This document shows positions 16,822 through 25,631 of a stretch of 56,657 nucleotides of DNA, one piece after another. Position 1 is the stretch's first letter; every line of letters starts with the position of its first letter. Under the pieces are notes generated by a model. The model saw only the letters and a list, made by a program, of their open reading frames with translations. It did not search any database and was not told the DNA's origin. The DNA is from Aneurinibacillus terranovensis DSM 18919 (GTDB lineage Bacteria; Bacillota; Bacilli; Aneurinibacillales; Aneurinibacillaceae): contig NZ_KE387173.1 of assembly GCF_000430625.1 (NCBI RefSeq), positions 133,089 through 189,745 of the forward strand, in the 5' to 3' direction. Made by a program: the position numbers and the translations under genes.

Positions 16822-18357
16822 TTACAGCGCACGGTCCAGCAAATCCATAATATGAACCGCTTCCATACGGTCTTTCATCCCCGCCCGGATAATCCCCTGC
16901 TTCATCTGCAGCAGGCAGCCGGGGTTGGAGGTGACGATGACGACGGCCTTGGTTTTCTTCACATCCTCCATCTTGCCGTCAAGGATTTTCATTGACATAT
17001 CAAAATTGGTGATGTTGTAAATGCCAGCCGAGCCGCAGCAGCTGTCGGCATTGGCCAATTCAATATAGTCCACGCCGGGAATGCTGCGGATGAGCTGGCG
17101 CGGCTGGTTGCGAATCCCCTGGCCGTGCGCGAGGTGGCACGAATCCTGGTACGTCACGCGCAGCGGCAGTTCTTTGCTGAATTCGAGCGGCGGAAGTTCC
17201 GCCAGCAGTTCATTCGCATCCCGCATCTTGGCGACGAACGCCATCGCGCGCTCTTTCCACTCCGGCTCATCGTGGAACCAGTGGTGGTACTCCTTGAGCG
17301 CAGCGCCGCATCCACCGGCGTTGTTCACGATAAAGTCCACCCCGGCTTTTTCAAACGCCTCAATATTGCGCTTGGCGAGCTCAACCGCACCGCTTTTTTC
17401 TCCGGAGTGCGCATGCAGCGCTCCGCAGCAGGCCTGATTTTCCACAAACACAACTTCACAGCCGGCTTTGACGAGAACGCGCGCCGTCGCCTGATTCGTC
17501 TCGTAAAACATGACATCCATAATACAGCCGGTAAACAACCCAATTTTTAGCGGCCGGGTTGCGGTTTCCGTCTCCGTTTTTTCGGAGGTCATTATTTCCT
17601 GTTCCACTTTTTCCGGCTTCATCACCGGCTGGCGCTTCTTCCTCTCGGCGGGCGAGGCTATTTTTTCCACCGCCTGCTGCATTTCCGCCATCGGACGGGG
17701 GAGCATGTTAATGAGGCCGGTCTTGTTTGCCAGCGTCTGCAGGCCGGCTGTCTGAGCTGCCCAGAGCGCGGCGCCGAGCTTTTCGACCCGTTTCGGGTGC
17801 GGAAACACCTTGTTAAAGATAATATCCCGGATAAAAGGAGATGTCTTCTGCTTCTTCTTATTCGTTTCCACGACCTCACGCGCGGTCTCCACGAGGCTGC
17901 CGTACGGCACACCCGCCGGGCACGCCGTCTCACAGGCGCGGCAGCCAAGGCAAAGGTACATATTGCTCTCAAACTCGTTATCGATGTCGAGATCCTGCTG
18001 GGCAACCCCCTTCATCAGGGCAATTCGCCCACGGGGGCTGGCATATTCTTTCCCCGTCTGCCGGTAGGTCGGGCAGGCAGGCAAACAGAACCCGCACTGC
18101 ATACAGTTCATCATTTCGTCCATATCAAACTTGGCCAGCAGGCTCATGTTCGTCGTCGCGCATGCCGGCTGCTGTTCTGCTTGTTTTGTTTGTTTTATTT
18201 GCTTTTTTGGTTCAATTCTGTCTACTGATTCTATGCGATCTACTTGTTCTATTCGTTCCATTCCTTCTGTTTGTTCTATCCGCTCCGTTCGTTCTTTTCG
18301 CTCCGTAAATTCTATTCCCTCAGGCATGGTTGTGTTCGTGTTGGCATCCGCACGCAT
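16822..18357 (-). CDS. glcF: glycolate oxidase iron-sulfur subunit with unusual repetitive N-terminus
   Basis: This 511-residue Fe-S subunit passes electrons from GlcD to the respiratory chain. The canonical protein starts near Met71, with two ferredoxin-like clusters (Cys85, 88, 91, 95 in CMQCGFCLPACP, and CLGCRACETACP) and two C-terminal CCG domains (ACCGALHAHSG, DSCCGSAGIYN). In front lies a 70-residue extension built from a degenerate six-residue repeat (ERIEQV-DRIESV-DRIEPK-KQIKQT-KQAEQQ). It is highly charged and likely helical, and I know of no counterpart in the family. The ATG at 18357 overlaps glcD by 38 bases and has a modest GAAGGGTGG upstream. Met71 has no visible ribosome site, so the extension may be translated. 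Confidence 0.88.
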   Translation of the reverse strand: MRADANTNTTMPEGIEFTERKERTERIEQTEGMERIEQVDRIESVDRIEPKKQIKQTKQAEQQPACATTNMSLLAKFDMDEMMNCMQCGFCLPACPTYRQTGKEYASPRGRIALMKGVAQQDLDIDNEFESNMYLCLGCRACETACPAGVPYGSLVETAREVVETNKKKQKTSPFIRDIIFNKVFPHPKRVEKLGAALWAAQTAGLQTLANKTGLINMLPRPMAEMQQAVEKIASPAERKKRQPVMKPEKVEQEIMTSEKTETETATRPLKIGLFTGCIMDVMFYETNQATARVLVKAGCEVVFVENQACCGALHAHSGEKSGAVELAKRNIEAFEKAGVDFIVNNAGGCGAALKEYHHWFHDEPEWKERAMAFVAKMRDANELLAELPPLEFSKELPLRVTYQDSCHLAHGQGIRNQPRQLIRSIPGVDYIELANADSCCGSAGIYNITNFDMSMKILDGKMEDVKKTKAVVIVTSNPGCLLQMKQGIIRAGMKDRMEAVHIMDLLDRAL

Positions 18358-19765
18358 TCGTCTTCACTACCACCCTTCGTCGGTCGCTTTTCGCAAAAAT
18401 TTTTCCCGGATTCATTATGCCGTGGGGGTCAAACGCTTCTTTAATTCGCTTCATCAGCTCAATGCCTGACGCTCCGACTTTTAACTCAAGAAACCCGGCT
18501 TTGGCCATGCCGACCCCGTGTTCCCCCGTGATCGTTCCGCCGAGTGCGATCGCGCTATGAAAAATTTCTTCAAACGCCTGCTCCACCCGGTGGATTTCTT
18601 CCTGATCCCGCTCGTCCGTCAGGCACGTCGGGTGCAGGTTGCCGTCCCCCGCATGCCCGAATGTGCAGATATGCACGCTGTATTTCTTCGCAATCCGGTT
18701 TACCTGTTCGACCATCTCCGCCAGGCGGGCCCGCGGCACTGTTGCATCTTCGAGAATCGTCGTCGGTTTCACCCGCGCCAGCGCCGAGAGGGCTGCCCGC
18801 CGCGCCGCCATAAGGCTCGCGCCTTCTTCCGCGGTCTGCGCCGTCCGTACATCAATCGCCCCTTCTGCGCGGCAAATTTCAGCGATTCTTTCGATATCCT
18901 GTTCCACCTGCAACTGCGTCCCGTCCTGCTCAATGATGAGCATTGCCTGCACATCAAGCGGCAGCCCGATTTTCGCGAAATCCTCGACAACGATCATCGT
19001 CGCCTGGTCCAGGAATTCCATCGTGGCCGGGATAATTTTTTCCGTGATCACTCGCTGCACCGTGCGCGCCGCATCTGTCAGATCGTTGTAATACGCGACC
19101 AGCGTTTGCTTCGCCGGCGGCAGTGGCAGAAGTTTGGCGGTAATCTCTGTCACGACGGCCAACGTTCCCTCGGAGCCGACGAGCAATTTTGTCACATCAT
19201 AGCCTGCCACGTCTTTCGCATTTTTCCCTCCGACGCGAATCACTTCCCCTGTCGGCAGCACGGCCTTCAGACCCATAATATAATCTTTTGTCACTCCGTA
19301 TTTTAAGCCGCGCATGCCGCCGGCACATTCAGCGACATTCCCCCCCATCGTGGAAATGCGCATACTTCCCGGATCGGGCGGATAAAAAAGACCCATCGAT
19401 TCAACCGCTTTATGCAGATCGGCGGTTATCATTCCCGGTCCGAACGTCGCCGTCAGGTTCTCCTGGTCGATTTCACGCAATTGATTCAAGCGAGTCGTCA
19501 GCAGAACAATTCCGCCGTCCACAGGAACCGTCCCTCCGCTCAGGTTCGTTCCGGAGCCGCGCGAGGTAATCGGAATCCGGTATTCATTGGCTACTTTTAA
19601 AATAGCCGCAATCTCCTCCACTGACGACGGCATTACCACCGCATCGGGCATCGACTGGTACAGCGGGGTTGCGTCGTATGAATACGCATACAATTCATTC
19701 GGTGTATCGAGAAACCAGCCATCTCCGACAATCGCCCGCAGCTGGCCTTTTATTTCCTTATCCAT
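18320..19765 (-). CDS. glcD: glycolate oxidase FAD-linked subunit
   Basis: This 481-residue FAD enzyme of the FAD_binding_4/FAD-oxidase_C type oxidises glycolate (or a related 2-hydroxy acid such as D-lactate) to the 2-oxo acid. The FAD region includes AVVMPSSVEEIAAILKVA and SRGSGTNLSGG; the C-terminal domain has TFGHAGDGNLHP and GEHGVGMAK. It heads the glcD-glcF operon and is divergent from a GntR regulator. The last residues are Cys/His-rich (ACGCQHEHNHA), in the region that overlaps glcF. A D-lactate dehydrogenase function is the main alternative. Confidence 0.92.
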   Translation of the reverse strand: MDKEIKGQLRAIVGDGWFLDTPNELYAYSYDATPLYQSMPDAVVMPSSVEEIAAILKVANEYRIPITSRGSGTNLSGGTVPVDGGIVLLTTRLNQLREIDQENLTATFGPGMITADLHKAVESMGLFYPPDPGSMRISTMGGNVAECAGGMRGLKYGVTKDYIMGLKAVLPTGEVIRVGGKNAKDVAGYDVTKLLVGSEGTLAVVTEITAKLLPLPPAKQTLVAYYNDLTDAARTVQRVITEKIIPATMEFLDQATMIVVEDFAKIGLPLDVQAMLIIEQDGTQLQVEQDIERIAEICRAEGAIDVRTAQTAEEGASLMAARRAALSALARVKPTTILEDATVPRARLAEMVEQVNRIAKKYSVHICTFGHAGDGNLHPTCLTDERDQEEIHRVEQAFEEIFHSAIALGGTITGEHGVGMAKAGFLELKVGASGIELMKRIKEAFDPHGIMNPGKIFAKSDRRRVVVKTNACGCQHEHNHA

Positions 19766-19901
19766 AAAAATGGAAACCCTCCTCGTATTTATTCAGCAGG
19801 TCATCAGATGAATTTATCCTCACTCTATCATATAATCGGAAAATTGTGTAGAGTAAAGGGAGGAAAAAATAAATTATCGGATTCATTAGAAAGGGTTTCT
19901 C

Positions 19902-20597
19902 TTGGACATGAGTTTACTCAAAAAAAGTTATCAAGTTGTAGCGGAAGATTTAGAAAAAATGATTCATGAAGGCGTTCTAAAGCCTGGAATGAAAATCGCC
20001 ACCATCGACCGGCTGGCAGAGCAGTACGGGGTTGGAAAATCGACAATTCGTGAGGCGCTAAGCCAACTAAAAGCGCGCGGCCTGGTGGAATCCCGGCAGG
20101 GGGAAGGGACGTACGTACAGAAAAGTGCGCAGTTTGCGCTCACATCGATGCATCCGCTCATCATCGGCAACCGGGAAGAACTTACGTATTTGCTGCAGGT
20201 GCGCAAAATTATTGAGACCGGTTGTGCGGAACTGGCTGCACAGCAGCGTGACTCATCGGACCTGGAGAAACTGGAGGACATTTTAAAGAAGATGTCGGTT
20301 TCGCTCGAAAATGAGGAGATCAGCCGGATTTACGATATTCATTTTCATATGGGGATCGCGGCCGCAACAAAAAACCCTTTCCTGATCAGTATGATGGAAG
20401 GGATTTCGGAAGCGATGAACCATACGATTCGCGATACGCGCAATTTGTGGCTGTACAGCAAGGATGAGTCAGCTACCCGCCTGTATCAGGAACATTATGA
20501 GATTTACGCTGCGATTAAAGAGCGGGACGCTGCGAAGGCGAAACGGCTGATTACCAAGCATTTGCTGCGGGTGGAGCATGCGCTGGCGGATAGTTAA
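19902..20597 (+). CDS. GntR-family (FadR/FCD subfamily) regulator of the glc operon
   Basis: This 231-residue regulator has an N-terminal winged helix (MIHEGVLKPGMKIATIDRLAEQYGVGKSTIREALSQLKARGLVESRQGEGTYV) and a C-terminal all-helical FCD ligand domain (about 85-225) with the metal-site residues in DIHFHMGIA and H in the final helices. The TTG at 19902 has GAAAGGG seven bases upstream; ATG 19908 is the alternative. It is divergent from glcD, with a 136-base spacer that contains a TATAAT. The position suggests glycolate- or lactate-responsive control, like GlcC or LldR. Confidence 0.88.
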   Translation: MDMSLLKKSYQVVAEDLEKMIHEGVLKPGMKIATIDRLAEQYGVGKSTIREALSQLKARGLVESRQGEGTYVQKSAQFALTSMHPLIIGNREELTYLLQVRKIIETGCAELAAQQRDSSDLEKLEDILKKMSVSLENEEISRIYDIHFHMGIAAATKNPFLISMMEGISEAMNHTIRDTRNLWLYSKDESATRLYQEHYEIYAAIKERDAAKAKRLITKHLLRVEHALADS

Positions 20598-20670
20598 CGG
20601 TGAGGGGTACCTGAAATTTGTACGTAAAAGTTTAGCTCATAGCTGCACTTGAACAGTTAAACGTCAAACG

Positions 20671-20740
20671 TTGTATCTGGCAATTACTTGCTCGATCCAT
20701 CAGGCTTGTACCTGGCAACCACTTGCTCGATCCACCTGGC
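20671..20740. repeat. 35-bp imperfect tandem duplication at the 3' end of the chelatase gene
   Basis: The segment starting TTGTA at 20671 recurs at 20706 with a few substitutions (TGGCAATTACTTGCTCGATC against TGGCAACCACTTGCTCGATC). Because 35 is not a multiple of three, the duplication moves the stop codon of the overlapping gene. Confidence 0.85.
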
Positions 20741-21442
20741 GACTTTTTCATCGGGCAGATAGGTGCTTCCATCGTATTGGTGTGGAATGCCGGCGAGTTT
20801 CTGCGGAATAAGACGTTCCGTAAAATAGCCTCCACTTAAAAAAAGCGGGAGAACAATGAGGCGGTTTTTCCGCGCGACCGCTTCCGCCCGCTGCCGGATC
20901 GTATCCGGGTGAATCATCCCATACGTGGCGCCCTTAAAGCCAAGCTCCCGCCGCAAAGAAGCGGTCATCCTCCCAACAACAGCCTCCCATGTTTCCCGGT
21001 ATCCGGGCAGCTCGCTCCCATGAGCGGCGACCATGAGTACTTCCTCCTCTGGCCTGGTGGATAGCCTGCTAATCCGCTCTTTAAGAATCTCAAGGATAAG
21101 CGGGTGATCATCCATTGGCTCCGCCCACGTCACGCGTGCCCGAAGCGGCAGCGGCTCTAAATCCGTTTCAAACGAAGGCCTGGGGCTCACGCCCAGCGCG
21201 TACCTGATTTCAGCTAAATGGGTGCTTCCGCTGCAGACAAAAAGCGGGACCGCGATGATTTCTTCGACACCCTTCTCTTCCAGGTGCCGGATGCCGTCAT
21301 AGATGGCCTTTCCCTCCACTAACTCCAGATAGACTGCCTCTAGCGGGAGCCCGGTGTTTACCTGTCCAATCACATGTTCAATCCCGTCTACCCAGCCCTG
21401 TTTACGTGAGCCATGGCTGATGACAAGCACCCCTTGTTTCAT
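20684..21442 (-). CDS. sirohydrochlorin chelatase-like protein, CbiX family
   Basis: This protein of about 252 residues has two CbiX/SirB modules, each opening with the metal-binding histidine segment (VLVISHGSR near residue 8 and VLMVAAHGSE in the second half). Such proteins insert Fe or Co into sirohydrochlorin for siroheme or cobalamin; no other tetrapyrrole gene is adjacent. I start at ATG 21442 (MKQGVLV), although AAGGAGG is 14 bases away. The frame to 21493 overlaps the upstream gene. The C-terminus (WIEQVVARYKPDGSSK) arises from a 35-bp duplication; the second copy reads WIEQVIARYNV-stop in another frame, probably the ancestral end. Confidence 0.85.
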   Translation of the reverse strand: MKQGVLVISHGSRKQGWVDGIEHVIGQVNTGLPLEAVYLELVEGKAIYDGIRHLEEKGVEEIIAVPLFVCSGSTHLAEIRYALGVSPRPSFETDLEPLPLRARVTWAEPMDDHPLILEILKERISRLSTRPEEEVLMVAAHGSELPGYRETWEAVVGRMTASLRRELGFKGATYGMIHPDTIRQRAEAVARKNRLIVLPLFLSGGYFTERLIPQKLAGIPHQYDGSTYLPDEKVARWIEQVVARYKPDGSSK

Positions 21443-21474
21443 GATAATTCGTGGTTCCTCCTTTTGTGAAAGGC

Positions 21475-21939
21475 CTACGAAAGGCCTAACCATCTTTTCC
21501 AGAAAGGAAGGCGGGCTTTCTGCTCCAGCCTTTCGATGCGTGCGGTTAAATCTTGTTCCTTTTTTTCAAAAGAAAGACGGTAGCGATTCAATTCGTCAAT
21601 CACATCCGCCATTTCCTCCATGATCATCTGCACCTGTTCAAACACAGCGGAGACAGACGCGAGCAGCGACTTTTGCTGTTCCAGTATGTCTTTCTGACTT
21701 TCTTTTCTGCTGGATTTGTTTAATGCTTCTTCAATCTCAAGTACATTTAAGTCCTTTTTAAAGGCCTGATTAATAAAGCGGAAAATCTCAACCGATGCGG
21801 CATAGTAACGTCTGGACGAACCCTGCCCTACAAAAGGAATATATTTCTCAAATTTATTGCGGTAAAACCGGATCGTGCTTTCTTCCAAACCGAGCTGTTT
21901 AGAAATATCGGAAATCGTCAGCCATTCGCCTGTCTGCAT
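21475..21939 (-). CDS. MerR-like helix-turn-helix protein with coiled coil
   Basis: A 154-residue protein starts at ATG 21939 behind AAGGAGG. The first 70 residues form a MerR-type DNA-binding domain (WLTISDISKQLGLEESTIRFYRNKFEKYIP). Residues about 85-145 are a long coiled coil, with a basic Trp-containing tip (FWKRWLGLS). The architecture recalls chromosome-binding proteins such as RacA as much as classical MerR sensors; no ligand cysteines are present. It is 32 bases upstream of the chelatase gene and may be co-transcribed with it. Confidence 0.75.
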   Translation of the reverse strand: MQTGEWLTISDISKQLGLEESTIRFYRNKFEKYIPFVGQGSSRRYYAASVEIFRFINQAFKKDLNVLEIEEALNKSSRKESQKDILEQQKSLLASVSAVFEQVQMIMEEMADVIDELNRYRLSFEKKEQDLTARIERLEQKARLPFWKRWLGLS

Positions 21940-22038
21940 CCTCCTTGCCTCCTTTATATCCGAATCGCATGCGTCCAACGTTGAGGGTTTGCCTGCCTGC
22001 TGTGTATTCGAAAAATTGAAAAAGTCTATATATCATAA

Positions 22039-22071
22039 AAGCCGATTTGCTATGACAAAACAAATCGGCTT
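22039..22071 (-). terminator. rho-independent terminator of gatCAB
   Basis: Perfect 11-bp stem AAGCCGATTTG / CAAATCGGCTT with an 11-base loop. TTTTATG follows on the minus strand. It is 50 bases after the gatB stop. Confidence 0.88.
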
Positions 22072-22120
22072 CTCAGCATTTCTTTTACAACCGTTACAAT
22101 TGGTACATCCTTTTCGCCGA

Positions 22121-23554
22121 TTACAGCTGGGCAAGCTTATCTTTAAGCAGCTGATTGACAAGCCCCGGGTTCGCTTTCCCTTTGGTGGCTTTCATAATTT
22201 GACCGACGAGGAAGCCAAGGGCGCGATCTTTCCCCGCTTTGAAATCGGCAACCGATTGCGGGTTCGCATCCACAATTTCGTCAACGATTTTCTTAAGTTC
22301 GCCCTCATCGCTAATCTGCACAAGGCCTTTTTCTTCAACGATTTTCTCCGGTGACTTCCCGGTTTCAATCATTTCCTTAAAGACTGTTTTTGCGATTTTG
22401 CTGCTGATCGTGCCTTTATCGATCAGCTTGATCATCTCGCCAAGACCTTCCGGCGTCATTTTGATCTCTTTAATCTCCAACTGGTTAGCGTTGAGGTAAG
22501 CCATTAATTCACCCATGATCCAATTGGAAACAGCTTTGGCATCGGCGCCCGTTTTTACCGCGGCATCGAAGAAATCGGAAACGTCTTTAGACATGGTGAT
22601 CACACCGGCATCATAGTCAGGCAGCCCATATTCGGAAACGTAGCGGGCTTTCCGTGCATCCGGCAGTTCCGGGATCGTACTGCGAATCTCGTCGACCCAT
22701 TCGCGGCTGATTTTCAGCCTGACCAGGTCCGGATCCGGGAAATAACGGTAGTCATGCGCTTCTTCTTTACCGCGCATCGATACCGTCTTGCTGTTGGCAT
22801 CATCCCAGCGCCGCGTTTCCTGTACGACTTCCCCGCCGCCGCGCAAAATTTCCGCCTGGCGGTATTCTTCATATTCAAGCCCCCGCTGTACGTTGCGGAA
22901 AGAGTTCATGTTTTTCAGCTCGGCACGTGTCCCGAATTTCTCCTGTCCTGCCGGGCGCAAACTAATGTTGGCATCACAGCGCAGCGAGCCTTCTTCCATT
23001 TTTACATCGGATACTTCGCAGTACTGTAAAATCGCTTTAAGCTTTTCCAGGTACGCGCGCGCTTCCTCAGGCGAGCGAAGGTCCGGTTCGGATACAATCT
23101 CAATCAGCGGCGTTCCCACACGGTTGAAGTCAACGAGGGAAGCATAACCGCTCTCCGCGTGAATCAGCTTGCCGGCGTCTTCTTCCAAGTGGAGGCGGGT
23201 AATCCCGATCCGCTTTGTTTTTCCATTGACTTCGATTTCAATCCAGCCGTTCTCGCCGATTGGCTGGTCGTACTGTGAAATCTGATAGGCTTTCGGCAGA
23301 TCCGGATAGAAATAGTTTTTCCGGTCGAATTTGCTCTCATGGGCAATTTCGCAGTTTAATGCGAGAGCCGCTTTCATGGCATATTCAACGGCCTTTTTAT
23401 TCAGCACCGGCAGTACGCCTGGGTGACCGAGACAGATCGGGCATGTATGTGTATTCGGCGGCGCGCCAAATTCGGTTGAGCAGCCGCAGAAAATTTTACT
23501 TTCGGTAGATAGTTCGGAGTGAACCTCCAGACCGATAACGGTTTCGAATTCCAT
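22121..23554 (-). CDS. gatB: Asp-tRNA(Asn)/Glu-tRNA(Gln) amidotransferase subunit B
   Basis: This 477-residue subunit binds mischarged tRNA and activates the glutamyl or aspartyl group by phosphorylation in the GatCAB amidotransferase. It has the family opening [21 protein letters not shown] with the zinc cysteines (FCGCS and [11 protein letters not shown]), the [17 protein letters not shown] motif, and the C-terminal YqeY-like helical tail ([24 protein letters not shown]). It is 14 bases after gatA and is the last gene of gatC-gatA-gatB. Confidence 0.97.
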   Translation of the reverse strand: MEFETVIGLEVHSELSTESKIFCGCSTEFGAPPNTHTCPICLGHPGVLPVLNKKAVEYAMKAALALNCEIAHESKFDRKNYFYPDLPKAYQISQYDQPIGENGWIEIEVNGKTKRIGITRLHLEEDAGKLIHAESGYASLVDFNRVGTPLIEIVSEPDLRSPEEARAYLEKLKAILQYCEVSDVKMEEGSLRCDANISLRPAGQEKFGTRAELKNMNSFRNVQRGLEYEEYRQAEILRGGGEVVQETRRWDDANSKTVSMRGKEEAHDYRYFPDPDLVRLKISREWVDEIRSTIPELPDARKARYVSEYGLPDYDAGVITMSKDVSDFFDAAVKTGADAKAVSNWIMGELMAYLNANQLEIKEIKMTPEGLGEMIKLIDKGTISSKIAKTVFKEMIETGKSPEKIVEEKGLVQISDEGELKKIVDEIVDANPQSVADFKAGKDRALGFLVGQIMKATKGKANPGLVNQLLKDKLAQL

Positions 23555-23568
23555 CGTTTCTTACCCCC

Positions 23569-25029
23569 TTACAGCTTAGGACGAGCCTGGTGATGCTCCG
23601 TATTTTGCTCATACGCATGGGCAACACGAAGGACAGTCGCTTCATCGAAGGCCTTCCCTATGATTTGAAGGCCAACAGGCATCCCGTTGCCTGCAAATCC
23701 GCACGGAACGCTGATAGCCGGAATCCCCGCCAGGTTGACAGGAATGGTACAAATGTCTTCCAAATACATCGTTAACGGGTCATTTACTTTTTCGCCGATT
23801 TTAAAGGCGGTTGTCGGTGTGGTCGGTCCGATAATCACATCGTACTTACTGAATACTTCATCAAAGTCCCGCTTAATCAGCGTGCGAACCTGCTGCGCCT
23901 TTTTGTAGTAGGCATCATAATAGCCGGAACTTAATGCATACGTACCAAGCATGATGCGCCGCTTCACTTCCGGTCCGAGGCCCTGGCTGCGGGTTTCGCG
24001 ATACATTTCAATGAGATTGTCCGCATTGTCGGCGCGCACACCGTAGCGTACCCCATCATACCGGGCAAGGTTTGAAGACGCTTCAGACGGAGCGATCAGG
24101 TAGTACGTTGGCACGGCGTATTCCGTATGGGGCAGCGTAACTTCCTCAACAACCGCGCCAAGCCCTTCCAGCACCTTAAGTGCAGCTGTAACTTTTTCTT
24201 TTACCTCCGCGTCAATGCCTTCGCCCATTAATTCTTTTGGAACGCCAATGCGCAAACCTTTCACATCGCCTGTCAACATGGAAATGTAATCCGGCACGTC
24301 TACATCGGCCGAAGTGGAGTCAAACGGGTCGTGGGCGGCAATCGCCTGCAGCACATACGCGGCGTCCTCCACATTTTTCGTAATCGGCCCGATCTGGTCA
24401 AGCGATGACGCAAACGCCACCAGACCGAAACGCGACACAAGCCCGTATGTCGGCTTCAAGCCAACAACGCCGCAATACGCGGCAGGCTGGCGAATGGACC
24501 CGCCTGTATCCGAACCAAGCGAAAAGTAAACTTCGCCCGCCGCAACGGATGCGGCAGAACCACCGCTGGATCCACCGGGCACGTAGTCAAGGTTCCACGG
24601 ATTATATGTATTAAAAAAGCCGGAGTTTTCGGTTGAGCCGCCCATCGCAAATTCATCCATGTTCATTTTACCTATCATCACGGATTGGGAAGCGTGCAGC
24701 CTGTCCATAACGGACGCGTTGTAAATCGGATTGTAATTGGACAGCAGCTTGCTCGCACAGGTTGTGCGCAGATTCTCCGTGACGATGTTATCCTTAATTC
24801 CCGCGGGCAGGCCAAAAAGCAATCCTTTCTCCTCGCCGCGGGATTGCTGCTCGTCCAATTCTTTGGCCCGCTTCCGGGCATTCTCTTCATCAAGCGTAAT
24901 AAAGGATTTTACCTTCTCATCCACCTGCTTGATTCGCTCAAACGAAGCGTCAACCAGGTCGGTTACAGTAATTTCTCCCTTATCGATATCAGTATGTATA
25001 TCCATTAAACGTTTATCAAATAAAGACAC
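23569..25029 (-). CDS. gatA: Asp-tRNA(Asn)/Glu-tRNA(Gln) amidotransferase subunit A
   Basis: This 486-residue glutaminase subunit has the amidase-signature catalytic triad Lys79, Ser154 and Ser178 ([26 protein letters not shown]). It releases ammonia that travels to GatB. The start is GTG 25029, with AAAGGAGG seven bases upstream. The order gatC-gatA-gatB with short gaps is standard in Firmicutes that lack GlnRS. Confidence 0.97.
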   Translation of the reverse strand: MSLFDKRLMDIHTDIDKGEITVTDLVDASFERIKQVDEKVKSFITLDEENARKRAKELDEQQSRGEEKGLLFGLPAGIKDNIVTENLRTTCASKLLSNYNPIYNASVMDRLHASQSVMIGKMNMDEFAMGGSTENSGFFNTYNPWNLDYVPGGSSGGSAASVAAGEVYFSLGSDTGGSIRQPAAYCGVVGLKPTYGLVSRFGLVAFASSLDQIGPITKNVEDAAYVLQAIAAHDPFDSTSADVDVPDYISMLTGDVKGLRIGVPKELMGEGIDAEVKEKVTAALKVLEGLGAVVEEVTLPHTEYAVPTYYLIAPSEASSNLARYDGVRYGVRADNADNLIEMYRETRSQGLGPEVKRRIMLGTYALSSGYYDAYYKKAQQVRTLIKRDFDEVFSKYDVIIGPTTPTTAFKIGEKVNDPLTMYLEDICTIPVNLAGIPAISVPCGFAGNGMPVGLQIIGKAFDEATVLRVAHAYEQNTEHHQARPKL

Positions 25030-25044
25030 GATGTATCCTCCTTT

Positions 25045-25335
25045 CTACTCCATTACCGCCGGCACTTTAAATTGCCCGTCTTCTTCATCCGGCGCATTGC
25101 GCAGGGCAAGCTCGCGATTGACAGACGGGCGTGCCTCGTCCTCGCGCACCACGTTGTACACATCCAGCACATGGCTGGTCGGCGCGATATTCGATGTATC
25201 CAGTTCATTCAGCTTTCCGGCAAATTCGAGAATCGCGTTCAATTGTTCCGTATATTTCACCGCTTCCTCTTCCGTCAGATTCAAGCGGGCAAGCTTCGCT
25301 ACATACTCCACTTCCGTGCGGGAAATTGCACTCAT
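25045..25335 (-). CDS. gatC: Asp-tRNA(Asn)/Glu-tRNA(Gln) amidotransferase subunit C
   Basis: This 96-residue subunit wraps the GatA-GatB interface and stabilises the complex. The family opening ISRTEVEYVAKLARLNLTEEE and the closing loop ...LALRNAPDEEDGQFKVPAVME are intact. An AGGAGGTG site precedes ATG 25335. It is the first gene of the operon. No T-box or other leader structure was seen upstream. Confidence 0.95.
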   Translation of the reverse strand: MSAISRTEVEYVAKLARLNLTEEEAVKYTEQLNAILEFAGKLNELDTSNIAPTSHVLDVYNVVREDEARPSVNRELALRNAPDEEDGQFKVPAVME

Positions 25336-25520
25336 CGTTTTACACCTCCTGTTTCCTTCATCACAGACAGATTTATGTCAATATAAATAACATGATACCA
25401 AAGAAGCAAAGGCCTCGCAACTTGAGGAATCTAAGGTGAACCGCGTCAAATATAAAAATTCTATAGTAAAAACAAACCAACACGTTCAAACTAAACACAT
25501 AACTTATTCCTACATACGGT

Positions 25521-25631
25521 ATGGTGACTGTTTATGAGGATAACACCGTTAACGCTTGGCCTCAAGTAAATACACCTATCGATATTGATGTAGGGCATGG
25601 TGGAATTGACGGAGGAGATAGACATGACTAA
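25521..25631 (+). pseudogene. vestigial N-acetylmuramoyl-L-alanine amidase (Amidase_3) N-terminus
   Basis: A 36-codon frame from ATG 25521 ends at TAA 25629-25631 and contains PIDIDVGHGGIDGGD, close to the first zinc-binding motif of Amidase_3 enzymes such as CwlD (DPGHGGxDGG), with Pro replaced by Val. Nothing of the rest of the amidase is present. The frame overlaps the start of the deacetylase gene by eight bases in a different frame, and its last codons double as the deacetylase ribosome site. It may be a remnant of an upstream amidase gene or a short coupling ORF. Confidence 0.5.

Noticed and set aside
18518-19306. 262-codon frame antisense to glcD
   Set aside because: Arg/His/Phe-rich shadow without domains; glcD on the other strand is clear.
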